A stretch of DNA of 64,000 nucleotides from the NCBI GenBank assembly GCA_029882975.1, contig JAOUJW010000005.1:166828-230827 (forward strand), read 5' to 3'. Below the pieces are notes generated by a model. That model saw only the letters and a list, made by a program, of their open reading frames with translations, was not told where the DNA came from and did not search any database. Below, one piece after another: positions 1 through 8,573 of the stretch. Both the position numbers and the translations under genes were made by a program. The first letter of the stretch is position 1; each line of letters opens with the position of its first letter. This stretch comes from Gammaproteobacteria bacterium. Its GTDB lineage: Bacteria > Pseudomonadota > Gammaproteobacteria > SZUA-152.

Positions 1-640
1 CGTGCCGCAAAATGTGCTTACCCCAGCCGGTTTCCAGAGCCGCTTGCGCCATTAAAGTATCGGGTGTGATGCCCAGGGATTTAGCCGCTCGCTGCGCCAT
101 TGGCCACAACCGGGTTACGAATGCCGTCGGGTTTTCAAACCTGTGGGAGTTGTTCTCCTGCCGTTCGGAACGCTCTTGGAAACGGGTTTCGATTGCAGTA
201 GTATCGGACTCCGGTGTCGTGACCGTTGCCGCTTCGCTATTCACTGATGAGGAGTTTGGATTTGTCGGGAACTCCCCTGTTAAGTTCAATGGGTCTTTCT
301 CTACGTTGCTTTCCGGGACGCGGTTCGATGGCACCAACCCGTTTTGTTGCAATTGCCGGGTAATCATTTCCGCCAAACCCAAACTATTGGTTTGCGCCAA
401 ATTGATAGACAACTGCTTATCGAGAAGATCTTTATAAAAATCCCCTTCGTCACTGTCGAACAAGCCTTCGCCCAATTGCGCCTCACGCATGCTTTTAAAT
501 ATTTGTTGCAGGAACAATGCTTCAAACTGGCGTGCGACCGCATGTAACGCCTCGTTTGAATCTGTATCTGCTTGTCTTTTCAGGTCAGCAAACCCTTTGA
601 AATCGGTGTAAACACCTGCCTGATCCAGTTTGATACTCAT
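1..640 (-). CDS. flgJ: FlgJ, rod-cap / peptidoglycan hydrolase (partial, C-terminus off window)
   Basis: The first 213 residues are visible, starting MSIKLDQAGVYTDF at 640; the rest lies left of the window. Residues about 30-100 form the rod-binding domain (EALFLQQIFKSMREAQLGEG), which in this family caps the growing flagellar rod. A Ser/Thr/Asn-rich linker (about 105-170) leads into a C-terminal glucosaminidase domain, of which the segment AQAALETGWGK with the expected catalytic Glu (E203) is visible before the edge. The protein is therefore the two-domain gammaproteobacterial type that locally opens peptidoglycan in the periplasm. It is the last flg gene visible in the block but is set apart from flgI by an unusual 335-bp gap, so it may need its own promoter or rely on read-through. 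Family assignment is firm; only the end is missing. Confidence 0.93.
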   Translation of the reverse strand, partial: MSIKLDQAGVYTDFKGFADLKRQADTDSNEALHAVARQFEALFLQQIFKSMREAQLGEGLFDSDEGDFYKDLLDKQLSINLAQTNSLGLAEMITRQLQQNGLVPSNRVPESNVEKDPLNLTGEFPTNPNSSSVNSEAATVTTPESDTTAIETRFQERSERQENNSHRFENPTAFVTRLWPMAQRAAKSLGITPDTLMAQAALETGWGKHILRH

Positions 641-975
641 AGACGTTCCTGTTGGTGACTTATCCTGCTCACGATTGTTCAGTTTTTGCTAAATACTACC
701 CGTATAAACACGACCCAGCTAAAACGGCAAAATACCGCGCGGGTAACCATCGGTCCAAGAAAACCCTCTCGGCGGATGAATTCGGCTACGCCCCAGTAAC
801 ACTCGCTCACGATCCTTGTGAGCCGATTCCACAATCTATCCGTGATTGTGAAAATTCTTGGATTCATCCTTGCGATCCCTCAGGAGATAAACTGTCCTTA
901 GTCTCTCCACTGCCAAGAGGGCTTACTTCGACAAACGGTTCTATTTCTACCCCTTTAATCCATACTTGCCCAACA
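641..975. other. Non-coding gap between flgI and flgJ with nested inverted repeats
   Basis: This 335-bp stretch carries no convincing gene; the short open frames on both strands show no family features. It does hold ordered inverted repeats. There are two adjacent perfect hairpins, GCTCAC/GTGAGC (805-810 and 818-823) and CACAATC/GATTGTG (830-836 and 844-850), both with 7-nt loops. They are enclosed by GGATGAAT (774-781) and ATTCATCC (862-869). A further pair CCAAGAA (755-761) and TTCTTGG (855-861) could form an alternative fold. No T-tract follows, so a simple terminator is unlikely. flgI and flgJ are normally adjacent, so this resembles an inserted intergenic repeat or a structured RNA; I cannot name it. 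Confidence 0.55.
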
Positions 976-2076
976 TTAAATTACGATCAAATTTGCTCTT
1001 AAGGCTCCGGCTTCTTTCAATGCCTCCAGTATGGCGACCAAATCACCCGGAGCTGCACCCACTTGGTTAATGGCTTTAACGATCTCATCCAACGAGATAC
1101 CGGGTGCAAATTTAAACATGCGTTTGTTTTCCTGTTGCACTTCCAGTTGTGATTGCGGTACCACCACGGTTTCACCTTCAGATAAGGCGTTAGGCTGACT
1201 CACCTGCGCGCGTTCTGTTATAGTGACGGTTAAACTGCCATGGGTAACAGCCGCCGGAGCCACTGTAACGTGTTTTCCAATGATGATGGTCCCGGTACGG
1301 GAATTCACAATAATCTTCGCTGCACTATCCGCTGGTGAGACTTCGAGATTTTCCAACTCAGACAGATAAGCCACTTTTTGCGATACATCTATTGGCGCCC
1401 GTACTCGTATGGAAGTGGAATCCAGTGCGTAAGCCGTGTCGGCCCCAAACTTATTGTTAATTGCCTGTAATACGCGGTGAGCCGTTGTAAAGTCACCTTG
1501 ATTCAAGCGAAATTCTATAAAATTGCTGTCGGTAAACGTGGTGGGTACGATACGCTCTACCGACGCGCCGCCGGGTATTCGACCGACGCTGGGTACATTA
1601 ACCGTAATACTGGAACCGTCTGTTCCGGTGACACCAAACCCTCCCACAATAACGTTACCCTGAGCGATGGCATACACATTTCCGTCAGCTCCTTTTAGAG
1701 GCGACATGAGCAAAGTTCCTCCACGTAGACTTTTGGCCTCACCGATGGAAGACACGGTAACATCGATGGTTTGGCCCGGTTTAGAGAACGGCGGTAAAGT
1801 GGCATGTAGTGATACGGCAGCCACGTTTTTCGATTTCAAATCCACATTACTGGGTACGGTAACTCCTAATTTGCCCAGCATGGAACGCAGGCTCTGAATA
1901 GTAAAGGCGGTTTTATCTCCGGTCCCGTCCAAACCCACCACAAGCCCATAACCGATGAGCGGGTTATCGCGAATACCCGCTACAGAACTAATATCTTTTA
2001 ATCGTTCCGCTTGCGTTGTGCCGGTCATGGCAAGACAAAGCAGTAAACCGGGTAATGTGATATTAATTTTATTCAT
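976..2076 (-). CDS. flgI: FlgI, flagellar P-ring protein
   Basis: Periplasmic P-ring subunit that forms the bushing around the rod in the peptidoglycan layer. The chosen start at 2076 gives 366 aa, the usual length, with a Sec signal peptide ([19 protein letters not shown], cleavage after about TTQA-23). The mature part begins [21 protein letters not shown], the typical FlgI opening, and the protein ends with the conserved segment [16 protein letters not shown]. An upstream in-frame ATG at 2088 is possible, but the signal peptide starts more naturally at 2076, and GAGG lies 12 nt before it. The gene begins 14 nt after the flgH stop. It is immediately followed by the 335-bp non-coding gap before flgJ. 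Confidence 0.96.
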   Translation of the reverse strand: MNKINITLPGLLLCLAMTGTTQAERLKDISSVAGIRDNPLIGYGLVVGLDGTGDKTAFTIQSLRSMLGKLGVTVPSNVDLKSKNVAAVSLHATLPPFSKPGQTIDVTVSSIGEAKSLRGGTLLMSPLKGADGNVYAIAQGNVIVGGFGVTGTDGSSITVNVPSVGRIPGGASVERIVPTTFTDSNFIEFRLNQGDFTTAHRVLQAINNKFGADTAYALDSTSIRVRAPIDVSQKVAYLSELENLEVSPADSAAKIIVNSRTGTIIIGKHVTVAPAAVTHGSLTVTITERAQVSQPNALSEGETVVVPQSQLEVQQENKRMFKFAPGISLDEIVKAINQVGAAPGDLVAILEALKEAGALRANLIVI

Positions 2077-2090
2077 AATCGCTGACATCC

Positions 2091-2765
2091 TCAAAACGGC
2101 CACCAGGCGCTGTCGGTGATACGTTGCAGCCAACCCTTTTTGTTACTCTCAGCTATTACACCTTCTCCACCATAAATGATTTTGGCATTGGCCAATTGAC
2201 TGGAGCGAACGGTGTTATCCGGAGTGATATCGCCCGGTCTGACAATACCGGACAAACGAATATGTTCCTTACCCTGATTCAGGGATAACATCTTTTCACC
2301 ACGCACTACCAGATTACCATTTGCCAATACTTCCGATATGGTGACCGATATGGTCCCGCTGAGGCTGTTGCTTTGACTGCTATCACCCTGACCGGCAAAA
2401 GCTCTTTGAGCATCCAGTTGAGTATCCAGAATATTGACTCCGCCTTTGGTGATACCCCGTCCCAAAAAAGTAGGGATACCGACATCCACCTCACCATCTT
2501 TAGACGTGGTCGTGGAGGCAGATTTAGATGCATTGGTGTTTTCCTGTAAAATGACGGTCAGTATGTCACCCACATGCTTTGCTTTAGTATCTTCGAACAG
2601 CTTGATCTCATAACCGCTCTTATAAATGGAACCGGTTTTCATGGGCAGCGGTTTGCTATACGTCGGTCGCACCGTGGCGAATTGAATATCGGCATCGTTG
2701 TTCAACGATGCACAACCGGTCAGTAGTGACGACATGACCAACCACGCTAAAAGCACAAAACGCAT
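2091..2765 (-). CDS. flgH: FlgH, flagellar L-ring lipoprotein
   Basis: Outer-membrane lipoprotein of 224 aa that builds the L-ring around the rod. A lipoprotein signal peptide ends in the lipobox LLTGC with the acylated Cys at residue 18. The body shows the family signatures [19 protein letters not shown] and the C-terminal [17 protein letters not shown] ... [21 protein letters not shown] at 2765 is preceded by a GAGGGA ribosome site. It lies 12 nt downstream of flgG and 14 nt upstream of flgI, clearly in the same operon. Nothing unusual. Confidence 0.97.
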   Translation of the reverse strand: MRFVLLAWLVMSSLLTGCASLNNDADIQFATVRPTYSKPLPMKTGSIYKSGYEIKLFEDTKAKHVGDILTVILQENTNASKSASTTTSKDGEVDVGIPTFLGRGITKGGVNILDTQLDAQRAFAGQGDSSQSNSLSGTISVTISEVLANGNLVVRGEKMLSLNQGKEHIRLSGIVRPGDITPDNTVRSSQLANAKIIYGGEGVIAESNKKGWLQRITDSAWWPF

Positions 2766-2777
2766 TTCAATCCCTCG

Positions 2778-3563
2778 CTACACGTTGTTATTCAGATACT
2801 GCAACATTTGATCAGCAGTACTGATAGCTTTGGTATTGACTTCATAGGCTCGCTGGGTCTCTATCATGTCCACCATTTCCTTGACTACATTTACGTTGGA
2901 CGACTCCAACTCACCCTGCAATAAGCTGCCAATACCGTTCAAACCGGGTGTGCCCACCTGAGGAGCACCACTGGAACCGGTTTCCAGATACATATTTTCA
3001 CCGATGGGCTGCAAACCACTGGCGTTGATAAACTCCGCGATTTGGATATTACCCACTACGGTAGGCGAAGTACTGCCTGCGGTGACAACACTGACTGTAC
3101 CGTCCGCGCCAATGGATGTGGTCAGGGTATTCGCCGGCAAGGTAATGGCGGGCTGTAAAGGCAAGCCACCGGAGGTAACCATTTGTCCGCTGGAATTGAC
3201 TTGAAACCCGCCGTCACGGGTATACCCAATCCCTCCATCCGGACGCAGTATTTGAAAAAACCCCCGACCGGAAATAGCGATATCCAACGGTTTGTCGGTT
3301 TGAATCAAATTACCTTGGGAATGTATTTTCTCCGTCGCCACGGTTCGAACTCCTGTGCCCAAGGAGAATCCGGACGGCAGTTCGTTCACATCGTCCACCT
3401 GGGCACCGGCTTGGCGTACGTTTTGATACAGAAGATCTTCAAATACCGCTCTGGATTTTTTGTAACCGATAGTGTTCACGTTGGCCAGATTGTTGGATAT
3501 CACTGACAACTTGGTCTGTTGTGCATCCAAACCGGTTTTTGCTACCCATAATGCTGAAGTCAT
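2778..3563 (-). CDS. flgG: FlgG, distal rod protein
   Basis: Distal rod subunit of the flagellar axle, 261 aa (usual 260-262). The N-terminal rod motif [20 protein letters not shown] and the C-terminal coiled-coil segment [20 protein letters not shown] are both present. As for other axial proteins there is no cleavable signal peptide, consistent with export by the flagellar type III apparatus. ATG at 3563 has AGGAAC upstream. It sits between flgF and flgH with a 57-nt gap after flgF. Confidence 0.97.
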   Translation of the reverse strand: MTSALWVAKTGLDAQQTKLSVISNNLANVNTIGYKKSRAVFEDLLYQNVRQAGAQVDDVNELPSGFSLGTGVRTVATEKIHSQGNLIQTDKPLDIAISGRGFFQILRPDGGIGYTRDGGFQVNSSGQMVTSGGLPLQPAITLPANTLTTSIGADGTVSVVTAGSTSPTVVGNIQIAEFINASGLQPIGENMYLETGSSGAPQVGTPGLNGIGSLLQGELESSNVNVVKEMVDMIETQRAYEVNTKAISTADQMLQYLNNNV

Positions 3564-3620
3564 AATAAGTTCCTTTTAATAGCCAATCCGTGAAACCGCA
3601 GTAACAAAGCCGATAAATGA

Positions 3621-4355
3621 TTACGATAATTTCAACAACTGATCCGTTGCTGCATCCATCTCCTGGGCTTCTTTCATAACTTTTACCTGAGTCTCGTAAG
3701 AGCGAGCCAGGCTGATCATATTCACCATCGCTTCAACCACGTTTACATTGCTGCTCTCCAGCGTACCGCTGGCCACCCTGATAGAGGCATCCGCTTGTAA
3801 GGCAATACCATCTTTATGCCGAATCAGGCCGTCCAAGCCTTTTACCAAATCCTTGGGCTCCCCTTTCACCAAACGAATTCTATCCACTACGGCCAAAGTA
3901 TTACTGCCGGGGGGACGAATGCTGATACTTCCGTCATTACCAATAGTGATGGATTCGCCGGGAGGAAGAATGATTGGACCGCCGTTACCCAATACCGGCA
4001 AACCGGTGCCGGTCACCAGCAGGCCACCCTGCTCCAGTCTGAGATCTCCGGCGCGGGTGTAAGCTTCGCTACCTTCTTTGGATTGAACGCTGATCCAGCC
4101 GTCGTTGGATACGGCAATATCCAACTCCCGGCCTGTGCTTATCAGCGCCCCTTTCTGGAAATCCACACCGGGTTTTTCGGTAATGGCAAATACCCGGCTG
4201 GGATAACCTTCGCCAAAGGCTTGCATGGAGCGAAACGCATTGAGATCACTCAAAAACCCCGTGGTACTGACGTTTGCGAGGTTATTGTTGTTAGCCTGTT
4301 GTGCCAGCAGGGTCTGCTTGGCACCAGACATGGCTACATAAAGAACTCTATCCAT
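3621..4355 (-). CDS. flgF: FlgF, proximal rod protein
   Basis: Proximal rod subunit, 244 aa. It shows the rod-family N-terminus (MDRVLYVAMSGAKQTLLAQQ, then NNNLANVSTTGF) and the matching C-terminus [20 protein letters not shown]. It begins MDRV and lacks the long D1/D2 insertion of FlgE, which together with its place between flgE and flgG identifies it as FlgF rather than FlgG. ATG at 4355 follows a GGAGTG ribosome site. Exported by the flagellar type III system. Confidence 0.95.
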   Translation of the reverse strand: MDRVLYVAMSGAKQTLLAQQANNNNLANVSTTGFLSDLNAFRSMQAFGEGYPSRVFAITEKPGVDFQKGALISTGRELDIAVSNDGWISVQSKEGSEAYTRAGDLRLEQGGLLVTGTGLPVLGNGGPIILPPGESITIGNDGSISIRPPGSNTLAVVDRIRLVKGEPKDLVKGLDGLIRHKDGIALQADASIRVASGTLESSNVNVVEAMVNMISLARSYETQVKVMKEAQEMDAATDQLLKLS

Positions 4356-4396
4356 ACTTTTTCACTCCAGCCTTTCCAATGACACTAAACCGCTTA

Positions 4397-5653
4397 CTAA
4401 ATATTTATGATGGTTTGAGTGATGGTGTCAGCAGTGCTTATCACCTGGGCATTAGCCTGGAAGTTTCTCTGTGAGGTGATCAACGACACCAGAGATGCGG
4501 CGATATCCACGTTGGATGCTTCTAAGGCACCCGATTGTAACAAACCCAAACTGCCGGTCCCCGGTTCCCCGAGTATCACAGAACCCGAATCAAAAGTTTC
4601 CGCCCAATTGGTTTGACCCAGTTCACGCAAACCTTCCGGATTGGCAAAGTTGGCCAGGGCCATTTTACCCAAGGCAGAAGATTGACCATTGGTATAACGG
4701 GCAAAAATCACACCTTCGTCGTCTATATCCAAGCCACTTAATCGTCCTGAAGCATAGCCATTCTGATTCAGGGTGTTAATGGCAAATTGACCGCCGTACT
4801 GGGTGGTAGATGCGTAGTTGATATTAAGCGACATGGGTGCAGCTCCCGTCCCCAATGCGGCCGAGGATATGGGCGCGTATTGCATGGAAATCGGAGTTGC
4901 TAAAGTGCCATCGGTATTAAATGTCAGGGTAATGGGCGAAGCCGCAGGCGGGACGGCTGCCGCATCAGTGGCTATCTCATTACCGTCCACGTACATGTAG
5001 GATTCCCACTGGTTGGGAACTGCGGTTTTCACATAGTACAACGAAGCCGTGTGCTGAGATCCAAGAGAATCATAAACCACTAAGGAGGTTGAACTGTTGT
5101 AAGTTGTTGGATCCGTGGCATCAAAGGGCACAATGACCGGCGGAGTTGCCGACGCATCCAGGTTAAACCCTGCGGTAATGTCCTGGGTCGCATTTGGCGG
5201 CCCATTGGTTGTAGCCAATTGTAAATCCGTTAACATACCGGTGTTGAAAATGGCCGGGATGTTGTTACCTACCACAGGGAACACTTGCAAACGCTGGTTA
5301 TGATTGTTGATTACTGTACCGTCGGAAGAAACATGAAAACTACCGTTACGGGTATAAGCCCGGCCACTGGCATCGTCTACGACAAAAAACCCCTGGCCGC
5401 TAATGGCTACATCCAAGGAACGATCGGTAAAATCAATGCTTCCTTGGGAAAACTGTTGATTCACTGTACTGACTCGAACACCGTTACCGGTAGAGGCATC
5501 GGTGGTACCACCGAAGGAAACCGCATAGACATCAGCAAACTCGGCACGGGATCGTTTGAATCCCACCGTTGCCGCATTGGCAATATTGTTTCCGGTAACC
5601 TTTAGTTCGGTTGAAGCGGCGTTTAAACCGCTAAGCGCTATACGAAATGGCAT
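4397..5653 (-). CDS. flgE: FlgE, flagellar hook protein
   Basis: Hook subunit of 418 aa. The N-terminus MPFRIALSGLNAASTELKV followed by GNNIANAATVGFKRSRAEFA, and the C-terminus LEASNVDIAASLVSLITSQR, are classical. The variable middle (about 120-330) is Thr/Ala/Pro rich, as expected for the surface-exposed hook domain. The ATG at 5653 is preceded by a clear GGAGAA site; a longer frame could begin at a TTG at 5671 but has no reason to be used. It follows flgD and precedes flgF in the operon. Confidence 0.96.
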   Translation of the reverse strand: MPFRIALSGLNAASTELKVTGNNIANAATVGFKRSRAEFADVYAVSFGGTTDASTGNGVRVSTVNQQFSQGSIDFTDRSLDVAISGQGFFVVDDASGRAYTRNGSFHVSSDGTVINNHNQRLQVFPVVGNNIPAIFNTGMLTDLQLATTNGPPNATQDITAGFNLDASATPPVIVPFDATDPTTYNSSTSLVVYDSLGSQHTASLYYVKTAVPNQWESYMYVDGNEIATDAAAVPPAASPITLTFNTDGTLATPISMQYAPISSAALGTGAAPMSLNINYASTTQYGGQFAINTLNQNGYASGRLSGLDIDDEGVIFARYTNGQSSALGKMALANFANPEGLRELGQTNWAETFDSGSVILGEPGTGSLGLLQSGALEASNVDIAASLVSLITSQRNFQANAQVISTADTITQTIINI

Positions 5654-5697
5654 GACGACTTCTCCCTGCAAAAACGACTGAACATACTTCTAACTCT

Positions 5698-6372
5698 CTA
5701 TCGAATTTCTCTGACATCGGAGAAATTGATGGACCCCATATCTTTTAAATTCAGAACAATACCCTGGCCTGCGCCGCCCATGAGGACACTCTCCACGGAG
5801 GCATTAACCAACGTGCCCGCGCGATATTGGCCGTTGTCACCCTGGACTTCCGCTACTATTTCATAGTAATCCGGGGGAACACGATTGTTCTCCGAATCCA
5901 GGCCATTCCAAGTGAAAGGTGCATCTCCGGCCTGCCGCGGTCCCAGCTCCATGCGTTTAATTAACTCCCCGCGACTGTTTTGAATAGTGATGGATACATT
6001 CATGGTATTTTCCGCCACATCTATTACGCCGTTGACCTCACCGTTTTCGTTCAGTGGGGCCACACTGGCGGGAACCAAGACCGAACGGCCAACCAAAGTG
6101 GACGCTTGCAAAGCCTGATTGGACTGTAAAGACGTGGCCAGTTCATTGAAGGAATCTTTCAGTTCCGTCAGACCGGTTACGGCACTGAATTGCGCCATCT
6201 GGGCAATGAAGTCACCATTTTCCAACGGTTTGAAAGGATCCTGATTGCGTAGCTGCGCTACCATCAGATCCAGAAACTCCTGTTGCCCTAACTCTGTATT
6301 GCGTTTGGTTTCTTTTACTTGTGGCCCCAGTTCTTTATACAGTTCACTGGATTTAATATCATTTACGCTCAT
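5698..6372 (-). CDS. flgD: FlgD, hook-cap / hook assembly protein
   Basis: Scaffold that caps the hook while FlgE polymerises; 224 aa, cytoplasmic then exported. The N-terminal signature QQEFLDLMVAQLRNQDPFKP is the FlgD hallmark. The rest holds the FlgD tudor-like and Ig-like (FLIg/CHU) folds, including the segment FTWNGLDSENNRVPPDYYEI. ATG at 6372 lies 34 nt after flgC. Standard position between flgC and flgE. Confidence 0.96.
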   Translation of the reverse strand: MSVNDIKSSELYKELGPQVKETKRNTELGQQEFLDLMVAQLRNQDPFKPLENGDFIAQMAQFSAVTGLTELKDSFNELATSLQSNQALQASTLVGRSVLVPASVAPLNENGEVNGVIDVAENTMNVSITIQNSRGELIKRMELGPRQAGDAPFTWNGLDSENNRVPPDYYEIVAEVQGDNGQYRAGTLVNASVESVLMGGAGQGIVLNLKDMGSINFSDVREIR

Positions 6373-6406
6373 AGTCTCAGTTCCGTTTGCTTTTCCTTAA
6401 CTGCCC

Positions 6407-6823
6407 TTAGGCATCACCCAGAGCCAGGGTTCGCATTAACATTTGTTTAGACGTATTTACCACTTCCACATTGGTACGGTAAGAACGAGAGGCAGAGATC
6501 ATATTGGCCATTTCTTCCACCAGATTCACATTGGGGAAAAAAATGTAACCTTCCTGATTCGCCTTAGGATGGTCCGGGCGATACTCGCTACGCAGTGGTG
6601 TAGCGCTTTCCACAATACCATCCACCTTCACCCCTACTCCGCTGGAGGCGTCGCTGAAATCGTTCACTAACGCAGAAAACACCGGATGTCGGGCCCGATA
6701 GGTTTTCTCCACGCTACTACTCACACTGTTTGCATTGGAAATATTGCTGGCCGTAGTATTTAGACGCAGTGTTTGCGCACTCATACCGCTGGCAGCAATA
6801 TCAAAGATTCGATACAAAGACAT
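6407..6823 (-). CDS. flgC: FlgC, proximal rod protein
   Basis: Proximal rod subunit of 138 aa (usual 134-138). It has the N-terminal rod motif MSLYRIFDIAASGMSAQTLR ... TTASNISNANSV and the C-terminal motif NVNLVEEMANMISASRSYRT. The start is two nucleotides after the flgB stop with an AGGTGA site inside the end of flgB, so translation is probably coupled. Confidence 0.97.
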   Translation of the reverse strand: MSLYRIFDIAASGMSAQTLRLNTTASNISNANSVSSSVEKTYRARHPVFSALVNDFSDASSGVGVKVDGIVESATPLRSEYRPDHPKANQEGYIFFPNVNLVEEMANMISASRSYRTNVEVVNTSKQMLMRTLALGDA

Positions 6824-6825
6824 GT

Positions 6826-7227
6826 TTATTCACCTTTTAATGCGGTTTTGAGAGTTTTAATCTTGCCACTGAGGAACATAAGGCTGGCCTGATACTGCAG
6901 CGCATTCTGCAAAAACTGGGATTTTTCGACTTGGGAATCCACCGTATTGCCATCAACAGAAGGTTGCATGGGTGAGCGATACATCAACTCGGCACCATTG
7001 ATGCTATCGGATGTACGGATGTGTTTCGCATGGGTTGTTTTCATACCGGATGAAATTCCGGTATCCGTCATAGCTTGTTGCATGGCCTGTTTGAAATCGA
7101 AATCGCGGGCTTTAAACCCCGGTGTGTCGGCATTGGCCAGGTTATTTGCCAGAATTTCCGCACGCTTGGAGCGTGTGGTCACCGCTGTGGCGTGTACACC
7201 CAAATAACTGTCTATATCGAATCGCAT
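6826..7227 (-). CDS. flgB: FlgB, proximal rod protein
   Basis: First gene of the flg structural operon, 133 aa. The rod motif RAEILANNLANADTPGFKAR and the C-terminal segment SQFLQNALQYQASLMFLSGK are typical. The ATG at 7227 (MRFDIDSYLGVHA) has GGAG six nucleotides upstream; an upstream TTG in frame is not needed. A near-perfect sigma-54 promoter lies about 60 bp upstream, so the operon is likely under RpoN and a FleQ-type activator. Confidence 0.96.
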   Translation of the reverse strand: MRFDIDSYLGVHATAVTTRSKRAEILANNLANADTPGFKARDFDFKQAMQQAMTDTGISSGMKTTHAKHIRTSDSINGAELMYRSPMQPSVDGNTVDSQVEKSQFLQNALQYQASLMFLSGKIKTLKTALKGE

Positions 7228-7286
7228 CCTATGCTCCAAACTGCGTTCTTACTTCAACCCAAACGGGTTCTCCCGGTTTGATTAGA

Positions 7287-7301
7287 GCAATCTCTGTGCC
7301 A
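7287..7301 (-). promoter_or_regulatory. Sigma-54 promoter of the flgB operon
   Basis: Read on the minus strand, the sequence is TGGCAC-AGAGA-TTGC. This matches the RpoN -24/-12 consensus (TGGCAC-N5-TTGC) exactly, with the GG and GC dinucleotides at the required spacing. The expected start of transcription near 7275 leaves an untranslated leader of roughly 48 nt before flgB. A FleQ-like enhancer-binding protein would be the expected activator; it is not encoded in the window. Confidence 0.8.
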
Positions 7302-7505
7302 CTTTGTATTTGGCATATAATACAGATAGTTACGGCATTTTCTCGAGCTTAAATCGGAACCGGCGGCAACACTTATCCCTGTGAGCGGCAAACGGAGCGC
7401 CACGCTATAGCGCAGGGAAGTTAACAAGATCGGAAGTGGCATGTTGAAATCGTCTCTATATCAGCTAATATATGCAGCCTTTACCAACACCAAGGCAATA
7501 CTTCC

Positions 7506-8093
7506 ATGTGGGACCAACGTTACAGCGTCGAAGAATACATTTACGGCAAAGAGCCCAATGAATTTTTGGCCGAATCGGTAGGAAAAATACCCAAAGGTAA
7601 AGTTCTTTGTGTTGCCGAGGGCGAAGGTCGCAATGCGGTATTCCTGGCACAACAGGGTTACAATGTCCTGGCAGTGGATTCCTCGGCAGTCGGTCTGGAA
7701 AAAGCTCGTAAACTGGCTCAGGAAAAAGGAGTTGAAATCCAAACCCTGATCTGCGATTTGGCCGAGCTGAAGATTGAACCCGAGAGCTGGGACGGTGTGG
7801 TTTCTATTTTTGCCCATGTACCCCCTATGGTACGAAAGGAACTGCATACGAATATCACCAAGGGCTTACGCAGTGGCGGAGTATTGGTACTTGAGGCTTA
7901 CCGTCCCAAACAACTACAGTATAAAACCGGTGGACCTCCGGTCGAAGAATTGATGATGACGTTGGACGCTCTGCAACAGGAGTTACAAGGATTACATATA
8001 GACTACGGTATGGAATTGGATCGAGATATCGTTGAAGGAGCGTTTCATACCGGCAAAGGCGCTGTCGTACAAATTATCGCTACCAAACCCTGA
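7506..8093 (+). CDS. Small class I SAM-dependent methyltransferase
   Basis: A 195-aa cytoplasmic Rossmann-fold methyltransferase of the TehB/UbiE-like small group. The glycine-rich SAM motif is VLCVAEGEGRNAVFLA (residues 33-48), followed by the acidic residue binding the ribose (VLAVDSS, about 54-60). A later strand-helix segment KGLRSGGVLVLEAY fits motif III. The substrate cannot be read from sequence; close families act on small molecules such as tellurite or thiols, or are uncharacterised. It is divergent from flgB and stands first in the block of non-flagellar genes. Two hairpins follow within 80 bp of its stop. Confidence 0.85.
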   Translation: MWDQRYSVEEYIYGKEPNEFLAESVGKIPKGKVLCVAEGEGRNAVFLAQQGYNVLAVDSSAVGLEKARKLAQEKGVEIQTLICDLAELKIEPESWDGVVSIFAHVPPMVRKELHTNITKGLRSGGVLVLEAYRPKQLQYKTGGPPVEELMMTLDALQQELQGLHIDYGMELDRDIVEGAFHTGKGAVVQIIATKP

Positions 8094-8573
8094 GTCACCA
8101 GTTCCTGAATTGTTTGGACTCAGTTCCCACAAGAATTGTGGAAATTCGTCTTTTTCGAGATAGGCGTATCTCGAAGAGTTAATGCTCACGCTTGCAATTC
8201 TTTATCAGGGTTATACCGGGTTCCTGCAGACCTTTATTCGGACTACATAACGTTGTAAACTACGCCGATTAAGTTCTTGTCGGTTCGCGCCAAACACACC
8301 GTTGCGCATTCCATCTTCTACAACAATTTTCTACAACGACAAAAGGGATTGGGTCTTCGGTATGCAATTTGCTTCTCTTAATTTTCTTGAGCCGCTTAAT
8401 CTAAAATTATTTTCGTTCTGATTTTGTTTATCGACTGTGGACAGATACCGAAACAGGTTCAGAAAAATCGGAATAGTCCTGAAAAATACTGTTTTAACTG
8501 CACCAGTATGAAGATTAATCATTATTAACCAGGGGACATTGACATCCCTACTTATTACCAGTAGCTGACTATA
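8094..8573. other. 480-bp intergenic region with two hairpins
   Basis: No gene is visible. Two inverted repeats follow the methyltransferase stop: CCACAA-gaa-TTGTGG (8127-8141) and the perfect TTCGAGATA-ggcg-TATCTCGAA (8154-8175). Neither is followed by a clear T-tract on the plus strand, although TTTTT precedes the second, so they may weakly terminate or protect the upstream transcript. Near the right end a perfect -35 hexamer TTGACA (8539-8544) has no good -10 partner before the permease start. Confidence 0.5.

Noticed and set aside
652..1002. Open frame on the plus strand in the flgI-flgJ gap (and a 62-codon minus frame)
   Set aside because: No family features or ribosome site, it overlaps the inverted repeats and the end of flgI, and its composition is irregular.
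8539..8573. Promoter for the DASS permease
   Set aside because: TTGACA is perfect but no acceptable -10 lies 16-18 bp downstream before the GTG start.
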